Origin: JBDREA01 sp043820265
Lineage (GTDB): Archaea; Altiarchaeota; Altiarchaeia; IMC4; JBDREA01
DNA: 24,868 bases
Assembly (NCBI GenBank): GCA_043820265.1
Contig: JBDREA010000087.1
Span: forward strand, 1 to 24,868
Direction: 5' to 3'
The stretch's first letter is position 1. Every line of letters begins with the position of its first letter. Below, in pieces: positions 1-6,880 of the stretch. The notes under the pieces are model-generated. The model searched no databases. It was not told the DNA's origin and saw nothing but the letters and a program-made list of their open reading frames with translations. A program made the position numbers and the translations under genes.

Positions 1-231
1 CTGGTATTATACATCCTTCTGGGATTAGCCGGAATCTTTTACGGGGGATACTTCCTCTACAATATCGGGACCAACCTCTACGGATTGGTCCCCCAAACAA
101 CAGCTCAATACTTTAACTACCCCGACATTACCAGTGCAGGCATAATCCCCTACCTTAACGTAGCAGTATTCCTCAAGGTCTCAGCCGGTCTTTCAACGCT
201 TCTACTCGTCCTTTTGGAGGTAAAAAGATGA
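1..231 (+). CDS. MnhB/MbhF-like hydrogenase membrane subunit, C-terminal part (5' end outside window)
   Basis: Frame 1 is open from the first base to TGA at 229-231, giving the last 76 residues of a membrane protein whose start lies outside the window. There are two hydrophobic stretches. The second, with the pattern IIPYLNVAVFLKV followed by a hydrophobic helix, resembles the C-terminal helix of MnhB/MrpB-like subunits (MbhF in Pyrococcus-type membrane-bound hydrogenases), which belong to the ion-translocating membrane arm. Its stop overlaps the next start (ATGA at 228-231), so the two genes are translationally coupled. Operon context (ferredoxin, small, large and NuoH-like subunits follow) supports an Mrp-type subunit. 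Which MrpB-like paralog it is cannot be told from the tail alone. Confidence 0.7.
   Translation: MVLYILLGLAGIFYGGYFLYNIGTNLYGLVPQTTAQYFNYPDITSAGIIPYLNVAVFLKVSAGLSTLLLVLLEVKR
216..221 (+). promoter_or_regulatory. Strong Shine-Dalgarno (GGAGGT)
   Basis: GGAGGT lies six bases before the ATG at 228, inside the end of the upstream gene. It matches the archaeal 16S rRNA tail and fixes the start of the 88-residue membrane subunit. Confidence 0.75.
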
Positions 232-494
232 ACGCAACAATCCTTGTAATTTATCTTCTGGCAACCCTCCTTGGACTGATTTACGGCAGCAAGATCACTC
301 TCTCCAAACGGTTCTCCATCGCAATCGTAAGTGTGACATTCATTGCCGGAGCAATACTTGCCATGCTACTCGGCCCCTATCCCTTTTACGGCCACGAGCA
401 GGGGCTGGAAAACTTCAGCTACTCGGCAGTCTATCTGGCATCACTCATAGGCTGCCTATTCGGTACCGCCATGAACATGGGGGTAGCCAGATGA
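228..494 (+). CDS. Small three-helix membrane subunit of the membrane-bound hydrogenase
   Basis: This 88-residue protein is almost entirely hydrophobic, with three predicted transmembrane helices (about residues 4-23, 29-49 and 64-83). It overlaps both neighbours by four bases (ATGA junctions) and has a strong Shine-Dalgarno, so it is a real member of the hydrogenase operon. It sits between an MnhB-like subunit and the ferredoxin, where small Mrp/Mbh membrane subunits are expected. I see no family motif that lets me call it MbhG, MbhI or another named subunit. A role in the ion-translocating membrane arm is inferred from context only. Confidence 0.75.
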   Translation: MNATILVIYLLATLLGLIYGSKITLSKRFSIAIVSVTFIAGAILAMLLGPYPFYGHEQGLENFSYSAVYLASLIGCLFGTAMNMGVAR

Positions 495-898
495 ATAGAG
501 TAAAAAATGCGATAAGGTTGATGGTTGAGGGAGCTTACACAAACACGACCCGGATACTATTTGGAGCCGATCGTCTCACAAACACAAAGATGCGTGACAG
601 CATTCTCTCTGGAAAAATGGAATATCCAAAGACAGTAAACTATAAAACATGCATCAGCTGTGGGATGTGTTCGAGGGCCTGTCCGATGGACGCGATCGAG
701 ATGACTCCCAGGTTAGTGGATGACCCGAAAAACCCAGGAGAAAAAAAGGAGAAACCGTTCCCGGTGATAGACCAAATGAAATGTGTCTACTGCTTTCAGT
801 GCCACGACATCTGCCCTGTGTTCACCAAGATGAAAAAGCCCGCGGCCATCCATCCAAGAGGCATAGAGCCCCTCGAATTCACCGCCGAAATGATTTAG
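491..898 (+). CDS. 2x[4Fe-4S] ferredoxin-like hydrogenase subunit (NuoI/MbhN/EchF-like)
   Basis: This 135-residue electron-transfer subunit has two classical CxxCxxCxxxCP motifs: C54/C57/C60/C64 and C98/C101/C104/C108. Each binds a [4Fe-4S] cluster. In Ech/Mbh hydrogenases and complex I this subunit passes electrons from reduced ferredoxin to the NuoB-like small subunit. The first 50 residues form a basic, partly amphipathic lead similar to NuoI-type subunits that dock on the membrane. It overlaps the upstream gene by four bases. In Pyrococcus-type mbh operons this gene is last. Here it precedes the small subunit, so the order is rearranged. Family assignment is firm, while the exact paralog (MbhN or EchF) is uncertain. 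Confidence 0.88.
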   Translation: MNRVKNAIRLMVEGAYTNTTRILFGADRLTNTKMRDSILSGKMEYPKTVNYKTCISCGMCSRACPMDAIEMTPRLVDDPKNPGEKKEKPFPVIDQMKCVYCFQCHDICPVFTKMKKPAAIHPRGIEPLEFTAEMI

Positions 899-910
899 GA
901 AAAAAATAAA

Positions 911-1351
911 ATGCTGAAAAACACCTCAAGGAAAAAAGCGATACATGTGATGCTCGTCTACAGTGGAGGATGCAACGGATGCGACATCGAAGTATTGAAT
1001 GCTTTGCTTTCACCATATTATGACCTGGAACAATACCGGATTATGCTGACCTGGAATCCAAGGGAAGCGGATATCTTGGTAGTCACAGGCGCGGTCACTA
1101 AGAGGATGCTTGAGTCCTTAAAGAAAATCTATGAGGCTATACCTAAACCAAAGGCAGTAGCCCAGGTAGGCTCTTGTCCGATAACAGGATGTGTCTACGC
1201 AAACATCTATGGGGAACTAGGTCCTGCAGACCATGTATTGGCCCCCCTCTCAGACCACATACCCGTTGATGCCAGCGTCCCAGGATGCCCGCCAAGACCA
1301 GAAGATATAATCGCTGGTGTCGCAGCAGTGATACCAAAACTACTAGATTAA
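911..1351 (+). CDS. Membrane-bound [NiFe] hydrogenase small subunit (NuoB/MbhJ/EchC-like)
   Basis: This 146-residue protein belongs to the NuoB-like small subunits of group 4 [NiFe] hydrogenases. It carries the single [4Fe-4S] cluster nearest the NiFe site. The usual Cys pattern is visible: CNGCDIE (C21, C24), VGSCP (C89) and PGCPPRPED (C126). C94 is an extra cysteine in the GSCPITGC segment. An AGGA sequence at the end of the ferredoxin gene precedes the ATG. The large-subunit gene follows after three bases. In typical mbh or ech operons a NuoC-like gene lies between small and large subunits, and here none does. Length is normal for the family. Confidence 0.92.
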   Translation: MLKNTSRKKAIHVMLVYSGGCNGCDIEVLNALLSPYYDLEQYRIMLTWNPREADILVVTGAVTKRMLESLKKIYEAIPKPKAVAQVGSCPITGCVYANIYGELGPADHVLAPLSDHIPVDASVPGCPPRPEDIIAGVAAVIPKLLD

Positions 1352-1354
1352 AAA

Positions 1355-2506
1355 ATGGAAGTCGAAGTGCCAGTGGGAACAGTCCATCCGGCTCTCCTTG
1401 AGCCCTTTAGGATACGCTTTCTCGTAGAGGATGAAGTCGTGGAGGACTGCGAGATAACATTCAACGCAGCCCATAGGGGGATTGAGAGGATACTTGAGGG
1501 ACTTCCCATACAGAACGCAAACATGGTAACAGAAAGGATTTGCGGGATATGCAGCGGAATCCATCTTTGGAACAGCTGCCGGGTATCTGAAATGGCCTTA
1601 GACGTGAGGATAACTCCAAGGGCAAACTGGATAAGGGTTCTTTCAGCCGAGCTTGAAAGGCTGCACTCCCACACCCTGTTTTTCGGCCACGCATTCGAAG
1701 TACTAGGCCACGAAACTTTCAGTTACAGATCATTCGCATTAAGAGAACCTATAATGACAGTCCTTCAGGCATTCACAGGCAATCGGGTCCACTACGCCGT
1801 GCCTATAATCGGAGGAGTCAGGCCAAGATGCGATCTCACCGAAAAAACCCTGAAAATAGTGAACAGGAACTTCAAAGGAGCAAAGGAGAAGATCACAGCT
1901 TACATCGAGCGGATACTGAGAGACCCATTGATAGAATCCAGGTTGGAGGGGACAGGAATACTCGAAAACAAGGTCGCAGAAAAGCTTCACGCTGTAGGGC
2001 CAACAGGGAGGGCATCTGGAATCCAAAAAGACTGGAGAAAGGACATCCCAGAATACGAATCATTCGATTTTGATATGATTGTGCTCGAGGACGGAGACAA
2101 CAAGACGCGGGTGGTTTCCCGGGCCCTTGAAGTACTTGAGTCAGTAAAGATAATCGAACAGATCCTAGCAGGGCTACCCGAAGGAGACCTGGTGGTCCCC
2201 TGGGAGCGCAAGGCCTCAGGCTTCAAGGAATCCTACATGGAGGCCCCAAGAGGCGAACTCTACCATTCGCTTTCCCTTGACGAAGAGGGAAAAGTCAGGC
2301 ACTACAAGATAAGACCTCCAACGACCACAACGCTGGGTCCCGTCGAGGAAGCCTGTGTAGGAGACCACCTGACCGATGCAATCCTCACCATCGCAAGCTG
2401 CGATCCCTGTCTATGCTGCGCAAACAGGGCCATAGTGGTTGATGCGGATAAGAAGAAAGAGAGAATGCTGACTTACGAGCAGATTAAGGCGAGGTATAAG
2501 AAATGA
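1355..2506 (+). CDS. Membrane-bound [NiFe] hydrogenase large (catalytic) subunit (NuoD/MbhL/EchE-like)
   Basis: This 383-residue catalytic subunit has both NiFe ligand motifs: RICGIC near the N-terminus (C63, C66) and DPCLCC near the C-terminus (C352, C355). All four nickel-ligating cysteines are therefore present, which favours a true hydrogenase over a nickel-free complex I-like subunit. About 25 residues follow the last motif and the residue R358. Such a tail can be removed by a HycI-type peptidase during maturation, and one is encoded just downstream on the other strand (3840-4310). The stop overlaps the NuoH-like start by four bases. Expected role is reversible H2 formation from reduced ferredoxin coupled to ion translocation. 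Whether the tail is cleaved is inferred. Confidence 0.93.
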   Translation: MEVEVPVGTVHPALLEPFRIRFLVEDEVVEDCEITFNAAHRGIERILEGLPIQNANMVTERICGICSGIHLWNSCRVSEMALDVRITPRANWIRVLSAELERLHSHTLFFGHAFEVLGHETFSYRSFALREPIMTVLQAFTGNRVHYAVPIIGGVRPRCDLTEKTLKIVNRNFKGAKEKITAYIERILRDPLIESRLEGTGILENKVAEKLHAVGPTGRASGIQKDWRKDIPEYESFDFDMIVLEDGDNKTRVVSRALEVLESVKIIEQILAGLPEGDLVVPWERKASGFKESYMEAPRGELYHSLSLDEEGKVRHYKIRPPTTTTLGPVEEACVGDHLTDAILTIASCDPCLCCANRAIVVDADKKKERMLTYEQIKARYKK

Positions 2507-3597
2507 CAGCCGAAATAGTGTCTTTTAGCGCATCTGAAATATTGTTGTTTAGCCTTGCAACCCTTCTCGTCTCGGGATTTTTCGCAACCATCCTACCAGG
2601 CTTTGAACGAAAGATCCACGCCCGGATCCAGCAGAGGATCGGTCCGCCGCTTCTCACTCCTGGCTTCTGGTCTATCCTGAAGTTCGCATACAAAAAGAGG
2701 ATCAAGCCAAATTCCCCTAGCCCAATGTTTTATCACTCTTTTGTTTTAGTAAGCCTTTCGTCAGTGACATTTATATTGCTCTTTTCAACCCCCTATTGGT
2801 GGGGAGTCCTCGGATTCGGCTCGCTTTTCGCCATAGTCGGACTTCTGAAAGTCGAAGAGATAATGTATCTTTTCATGGGCAACTTCTCAAATTCTGTGAT
2901 GAGCTCAAAACTACCTTATCCCGACCAGGTAACCGGTGCAAAATTCGAAAACGCGAAACGAGGTTCGATTGAATCACAAGGCGCCCAGAGGGCTCTGAAA
3001 ATGGTCACAATCGGGAGCTTTCCAATGTATCTTGCAATGTTCATCCCCTTTGTCATGGTGGCATCAATCGCCGTTGGAGACGTGGTATCAATGCAGAATC
3101 CGGTCTACTCTCAATTAGTCGCATCGGCCAAATCTGTTAGCGCATTCGACCAGTTCAACGACTCATTGGAGATGCTCAGAAACATTAATCCTCTGATATT
3201 GACTTTGCCCGGATTTCTCGGAGCAATAATCTACTTTCTAGGATACAATATCATCACAAACAACCGACCCTTCGACATCATAAAACCCAAAGTGGACATA
3301 ATCGAGGGACCACTGATGGAGTATGCGGCTATCTGGCGTGCCTTCGTATACATCCTGAATGCGATGCTCTCCTTTACGATGGCAAGCCTTTTTGTCACGT
3401 TCTTTATCGGAATACCTCTTGATATAAGATTGTTCATCCCATTTGTCTTTCACTTAATCCTCTGTTTCATGCTCCCCGCAGCCGCGGCAATTCTTCGGGC
3501 CTTCAGCCCGGTCCTCACCTTCAACCAAATCTATCCGGTCTCGATCGCAGCGACTGTGGCAGGCATCGTCGTAATCGGATTAACGTACATAATATGA
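2503..3597 (+). CDS. Hydrogenase membrane anchor subunit (NuoH/MbhM/EchB-like)
   Basis: This 364-residue polytopic membrane protein of the NuoH family has about eight hydrophobic helices. The signature FERKIHARIQQRIGPPL lies near residues 30-46. The second conserved loop appears around residue 255, with RPFD, then EGPLMEY, matching the NuoH acidic loop. In complex I and Mbh this subunit connects the peripheral NuoB/NuoD-like module to the ion-pumping arm. The start overlaps the large-subunit stop (ATGA), so the genes are coupled. Length is somewhat above the usual 310-330 because of an extended periplasmic-side loop around residues 190-220. Assignment is firm. Confidence 0.92.
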   Translation: MTAEIVSFSASEILLFSLATLLVSGFFATILPGFERKIHARIQQRIGPPLLTPGFWSILKFAYKKRIKPNSPSPMFYHSFVLVSLSSVTFILLFSTPYWWGVLGFGSLFAIVGLLKVEEIMYLFMGNFSNSVMSSKLPYPDQVTGAKFENAKRGSIESQGAQRALKMVTIGSFPMYLAMFIPFVMVASIAVGDVVSMQNPVYSQLVASAKSVSAFDQFNDSLEMLRNINPLILTLPGFLGAIIYFLGYNIITNNRPFDIIKPKVDIIEGPLMEYAAIWRAFVYILNAMLSFTMASLFVTFFIGIPLDIRLFIPFVFHLILCFMLPAAAAILRAFSPVLTFNQIYPVSIAATVAGIVVIGLTYII

Positions 3598-3607
3598 GGC
3601 AAACGAA

Positions 3608-3862
3608 ATGACAAAGATATCGATCGAACCGAAGATCGTCTTCAACCTCGGAGGATACATCGTCGAATCGGTGGCGAACCTTCCCTACCGCGACGTAGTA
3701 GTCGGAAACCCAAAAGACGAAACAATAAAGATCAACGCACCAATCTACAACGAACAGATGATAGACGACCTCGAAAAACAAGGCCTGATTATCGAAAAGA
3801 TCAATGCAGGAGAATCGCTGGGAGAAGCATTAAGGAAAGTCAAAGAGAAGATTGGGGAATAA
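3608..3862 (+). CDS. Unknown 84-residue protein, last gene of the hydrogenase operon
   Basis: This small, soluble, mixed alpha/beta protein has no Cys, no transmembrane helix and no motif I recognise. It starts 10 bases after the NuoH-like gene, with GAGG formed by the upstream stop region, so it is probably co-transcribed with the hydrogenase. The residues after about 45 look like one long charged helix followed by a Lys/Glu-rich end. A NuoC-like (MbhK/EchD) subunit is missing from the expected place, but this protein is shorter than those and I see no NuoC signature. Its last 23 bases overlap the 3' end of the opposite-strand maturation peptidase gene. Function unknown. Confidence 0.7.
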   Translation: MTKISIEPKIVFNLGGYIVESVANLPYRDVVVGNPKDETIKINAPIYNEQMIDDLEKQGLIIEKINAGESLGEALRKVKEKIGE

Positions 3863-4310
3863 TTCCTTTAATCTCCGAAATCAAATTCTCTACCCTCTTC
3901 CGTACATCCTCACTAAGTCCTTCCCCTAGCTCTGTCTGTTTTGGCTGTATTCCTAAAAACACAACTTCGATTCCTTCTTTACCCAGCATTTTTTCAATCA
4001 ATCCAAGATTCATCCCGTGCGTCGACACCGAGAAATTTCCAATATCCTTTCCTTCGATGAACCGCCACTCCCCTGGTTTTCCCCCAAAATCTGCTGCATC
4101 GATCACGAGGACTACGTTAGGTTGGAAATCCTTTATCGGTCCAACGAAATTTTCGGGAACAGTCCTTGCATCGATGATCTGAACCTTTTCACCCTCCAGA
4201 TCCTTGATCCTCTCATAGATGTAGGGGCCGACTCCATCGTCGCCGTTGAGATCGTTTCCAACGCAGAGGATAGAAACTTTCCCCTTTGAAAAGACATCCC
4301 CTAAGTCCAT
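3840..4310 (-). CDS. [NiFe] hydrogenase maturation peptidase, HycI family (M52)
   Basis: This 156-residue protein matches the HycI/HybD endopeptidases that trim the C-terminus of the hydrogenase large subunit after nickel insertion. Visible family signatures are GNDLNGDDGVG (residues 18-28), VIDAADFG (D71), STHGMNL (H98) and VFLGIQP further on. By alignment with E. coli HycI, D25, D71 and H98 occupy the metal-sensing ligand positions. It lies tail to tail with the hydrogenase operon, overlapping the 84-residue gene by 23 bases. It is the third gene of a minus-strand group behind two signal peptidase genes, with 10 bases before it. Its substrate is presumably the large subunit at 1355-2506. 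Confidence 0.9.
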   Translation of the reverse strand: MDLGDVFSKGKVSILCVGNDLNGDDGVGPYIYERIKDLEGEKVQIIDARTVPENFVGPIKDFQPNVVLVIDAADFGGKPGEWRFIEGKDIGNFSVSTHGMNLGLIEKMLGKEGIEVVFLGIQPKQTELGEGLSEDVRKRVENLISEIKGIIPQSSL

Positions 4311-4320
4311 GATCGATAAA

Positions 4321-5100
4321 TCAAATCCAGAAGAACAGCAGGTTCAAGAACTCGTTTAAAATAATCTTCAGATACCCGACGTAAGGCAGCCGGACAAGCG
4401 CCCGCGCCGAAAGCTGGGCTTCGTTCACGGGGAACGCGATCCCCCCGTTTTTGCTGCACTGATCGCTTCCGGTGTTGTGGTCTCCTTTCGTGAAAAAAAG
4501 CCTGAAACTCGAACCTTCAGGAACGGCGGGATAAACGCACTCCTCATAGCCGGCTTGGCATTGTTCGATGTGCTTGATGTATTTTTGGGCGTCCGGCAAA
4601 CCCGCACAATCCAAGGTGCCGTTCACCCCGATTATTTTTCCGTCTTCCACGTCCACGTAACCTATCACTCTGTGGATTATGGGATCGTTTCTTCCGATAT
4701 CTCTCATATGCATTAGGTCTCGATCATAAATGATGATGTCTCCCAAACCCGCACCTTCGGGGTAATATGTGACAATCATGTCGCCTCTCTGAAAACCGGA
4801 TAGCATAGGAAATTCGCCTATTACAATATCGGTCAGCCCCCTCGCGGTCATCCAGTCCTTCCAAGCAGAGTCTCCTTGCTCGTGGACCATGCTACCTGAT
4901 GTGACGACTACGAGGGGCACGATGGAATGCGAGCCAAGAGTCAGCTTAAGGACTATTAGAACAATTCCTACTGTGACGCCGACTTCAACGAAGTCCCGAA
5001 TCCAGCCCCAAATCCATTTTTTAAAGCTGAATTTCTCCTCTTCGTTATCTGGTTTTAAACTGCTCATATTATCCTCTAAAAGAGTAACTAAATTAGACAT
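4321..5100 (-). CDS. Signal peptidase I, archaeal/ER type (S26B), paralog 1
   Basis: This 259-residue membrane serine peptidase removes signal peptides from exported proteins. One transmembrane helix lies at about residues 37-57. The catalytic serine motif TSGSM follows (S70), then the box IIHRVIG (H143) and FTKGDHN (D207, with D213 nearby). His at the base position is the eukaryotic/archaeal type, in place of the bacterial Lys. The C-terminus is hydrophobic and may be a second membrane segment. Four cysteines (C165, C181, C188, C215) lie between and around boxes D and E and are conserved in the neighbouring paralog, suggesting extracellular disulfides. An acidic, 30-residue N-terminal extension is absent from paralog 2. 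Four bases separate it from paralog 2. Confidence 0.88.
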   Translation of the reverse strand: MSNLVTLLEDNMSSLKPDNEEEKFSFKKWIWGWIRDFVEVGVTVGIVLIVLKLTLGSHSIVPLVVVTSGSMVHEQGDSAWKDWMTARGLTDIVIGEFPMLSGFQRGDMIVTYYPEGAGLGDIIIYDRDLMHMRDIGRNDPIIHRVIGYVDVEDGKIIGVNGTLDCAGLPDAQKYIKHIEQCQAGYEECVYPAVPEGSSFRLFFTKGDHNTGSDQCSKNGGIAFPVNEAQLSARALVRLPYVGYLKIILNEFLNLLFFWI

Positions 5101-5104
5101 GGAG

Positions 5105-5797
5105 TCAATAAAAAGGAGCTAGAGAAAAAAATCCGAGAGCATCATTAATGAGCAACTTCGGATACCCCCCGTATGGGATGGAAAAAATCGCCTTCGCCCT
5201 CAACTGAGCCTCGTTCACGGGGATCGCGATTCCTCCCGCCCGCGCACACTGGTCGGCATTGTCGTTGTGGTCGCCTCTAGTCCAGTAGAGATAGTAGTCG
5301 TTTGTTTCAGGCAATACTTCATAAAGACAAGGGTCCTCTCCAAGCTGGCACCTCGCAACGTAATCAGCAAACATCTGGGCATCCTCGATCGTCATGCAGT
5401 CCAGTGTACCTCCCTTTCCAACAGCCTTACCGTTAACCACTTCGACCAATCCAACCACCCTGTGGGTGAGGGAATCGTTTGCTTGATAAAAATCTCCATG
5501 TTTAGTTCCTCTATCAAAGGTGACGACATCCCCGACTCTAACACCTCCGGGGTACCATGTCACAATCATGTCGCCGATGTTGATTCCTTTCATGAAAGGA
5601 AAATCCTCGATTTCTACATCAGAAAACCCACGGCTCGAAAGCCAGTCGAGTAGGCGGGTATCGCCTTCCTCATGAACCATACTTCCAGACGAAACCGCAA
5701 CGAAGGGGATGCTCCTTTCACCCCAAAGAAATAGCTTAAAGGATAAAAAAAAGATAAAAATAACCGCACCAACCAAAAACGTTTTTTTCCCATTCAT
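5105..5797 (-). CDS. Signal peptidase I, archaeal/ER type (S26B), paralog 2
   Basis: This is the second copy in tandem with the gene at 4321-5100. I prefer the ATG at 5797 (230 residues). An in-frame TTG at 5839 would add 14 residues but leaves only 17 bases to the divergent mch gene. It has an N-terminal transmembrane helix, then the catalytic motif SSGSM (S39), LTHRVVG (H112) and WTRGDHN (D176, D182 nearby), the Ser-His-Asp arrangement of archaeal and ER signal peptidases. Cysteines C134, C150, C157 and C184 match those of paralog 1, as does the GTLDC segment. The pair probably arose by duplication. Whether the two differ in substrate range is unknown. Confidence 0.88.
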   Translation of the reverse strand: MNGKKTFLVGAVIFIFFLSFKLFLWGERSIPFVAVSSGSMVHEEGDTRLLDWLSSRGFSDVEIEDFPFMKGINIGDMIVTWYPGGVRVGDVVTFDRGTKHGDFYQANDSLTHRVVGLVEVVNGKAVGKGGTLDCMTIEDAQMFADYVARCQLGEDPCLYEVLPETNDYYLYWTRGDHNDNADQCARAGGIAIPVNEAQLRAKAIFSIPYGGYPKLLINDALGFFSLAPFY

Positions 5798-5803
5798 TGT
5801 TGC

Positions 5804-5810
5804 TTTAAAA
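5804..5810 (+). promoter_or_regulatory. Possible TATA box for mch
   Basis: TTTAAAA lies about 47 bases before the mch ATG in the short region between the divergent signal peptidase and mch genes. It is a weak match and no upstream B-recognition element is clear. The core is self-complementary, so it does not prove direction. Confidence 0.3.
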
Positions 5811-5856
5811 TGAAAAGTAACATTAGTAAGGAAAAACAATAAGAAAAACGGGAAAA

Positions 5857-6744
5857 ATGAACATAAACGAAGAATCCTTCAAGTTCCTTTTGGAAAAAAT
5901 CGCAAGAAAGGAGTTCGTCGAAGAGCTATCTTTCGGTTCCTTCAAAGTCTACCTCGCAGACCTCAATAAAATTTTTTCGTTGGAGGATGCAGTTGAAGTT
6001 GTTGCTGCAGGGATGGGATTGCTGGGTAAAGTCGAGATTGAGGAAAACAGGATTTTCGTCGAAATTCCAGACCATGTATCCCTTGCAGCTTTGGGCTGCC
6101 AGATGGGTGGCTGGGGCGTGAGGATCGATGAAAAAAACGTAGCCATCGCATCTGGGCCGGCACGAATCCTGGCACGAAAACCCAGCGAGATCTTCGATTC
6201 ATTGGATTATAACGAAAAATCAGAAAAGGGCGTCCTTTTTCTTGAAACCGATGTATCCCCTTCTCCATCCTGCATCCAAAAAGTCCTGGAAAAGACAGGA
6301 GCCAATGAATTGATCTTAGCCTACTTTTCCGGTTCAAGCCTCTTCGGTTTCCTTTCGGTTCTGGGGCGAGTCGTCGAACAGGGAGTCTTTAGGCTAAATC
6401 ATCTCGGATATGATATCAACCAAATAAAATCTGGGAGAGGAACAGTCGAGATTCCATTATTTCAGAAGGGCAATCCTGACTCCATGTTTCTTGCAAACGA
6501 TGCTATAATATATTCGGGCGACGTTGAATTAGTGGTTGAAGATTGGAATCCCGATCTGACTGAAAAATGCGTTTCCTCCTCTTCTCTCTCCTACGGAAAA
6601 ACTTTCAAAGAGATATTCCTCGAAGCAGGCAAAGATTTCTACAAGATAGACGAAGCGATATTTGCTCCGGCCAAGATTACTATACACGATAAAAAAAACG
6701 GGATGGCTTATGGAGCTGGGAAAGTTAGGAAATCCCAAGAATGA
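5857..6744 (+). CDS. mch: Methenyl-tetrahydromethanopterin cyclohydrolase
   Basis: The enzyme catalyses the reversible hydrolysis of methenyl-H4MPT to formyl-H4MPT in the archaeal C1 pathway. It acts in the cytoplasm. The 295-residue sequence shows family segments in order: ALGCQMGGWGV (about residues 77-87), SGPARILARKPSEIFD (98-113), GRVVEQGVFRL (170-180), LANDAIIYSGDVE (211-223), SYGKTFKEIFLEAGKDFYKID (246-266) and FAPAKITIHD (269-278). It is about 20 residues shorter than methanogen Mch, mainly at the N-terminus. No other C1-pathway gene is present in the window. It is followed at once by a minus-strand fumarase fragment. The start is the only ATG before the conserved region, with GGGAAAA just upstream. 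Confidence 0.9.
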   Translation: MNINEESFKFLLEKIARKEFVEELSFGSFKVYLADLNKIFSLEDAVEVVAAGMGLLGKVEIEENRIFVEIPDHVSLAALGCQMGGWGVRIDEKNVAIASGPARILARKPSEIFDSLDYNEKSEKGVLFLETDVSPSPSCIQKVLEKTGANELILAYFSGSSLFGFLSVLGRVVEQGVFRLNHLGYDINQIKSGRGTVEIPLFQKGNPDSMFLANDAIIYSGDVELVVEDWNPDLTEKCVSSSSLSYGKTFKEIFLEAGKDFYKIDEAIFAPAKITIHDKKNGMAYGAGKVRKSQE

Positions 6745-6748
6745 TTGT

Positions 6749-6853
6749 TCAAATCCCCAACAGTTCCTCATATTTCTTCTTCGTTTTCTCCTTCACCTCT
6801 TTGTGAAGTGAGTTGCCGTGGCTGTTAGTTGTAAATACTCCCGGAATATACAT
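6749..6853 (-). pseudogene. Remnant of a fumarate hydratase beta-subunit gene (C-terminal 34 codons)
   Basis: Read on the minus strand, this stretch encodes 34 residues ending in a stop at 6749. Its pattern, TNSHGNSLHKEVKEKTKKKYEEL, aligns with the C-terminus of the intact fumarase beta at 9068-9643 (MDSHGGSLHREIQKKSEKQYQEL) with many conservative changes. Just before its first ATG comes an in-frame TAA, and a possible extension (a YW pair) does not continue as fumarase. It is therefore the decayed end of a second, diverged fumarase-beta gene, not a recent copy. The 724-residue orphan gene lies between the two tails. Confidence 0.75.
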
Positions 6854-6858
6854 TTAAT
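6845..6858 (+). promoter_or_regulatory. TATA-like element of the orphan gene at 6881
   Basis: AATATACATTTAAT ends 22 bases before the ATG at 6881, the spacing expected for an archaeal TATA box driving a leaderless transcript. No Shine-Dalgarno is present. The element partly overlaps the fumarase remnant. Confidence 0.45.
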
Positions 6859-6880
6859 CCAGTAATCCCCAATAATACTT

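Noticed and set aside
3239..3600. Minus-strand frames at the end of the NuoH-like gene
   Set aside because: They are shadows of a well-conserved membrane subunit on the plus strand.
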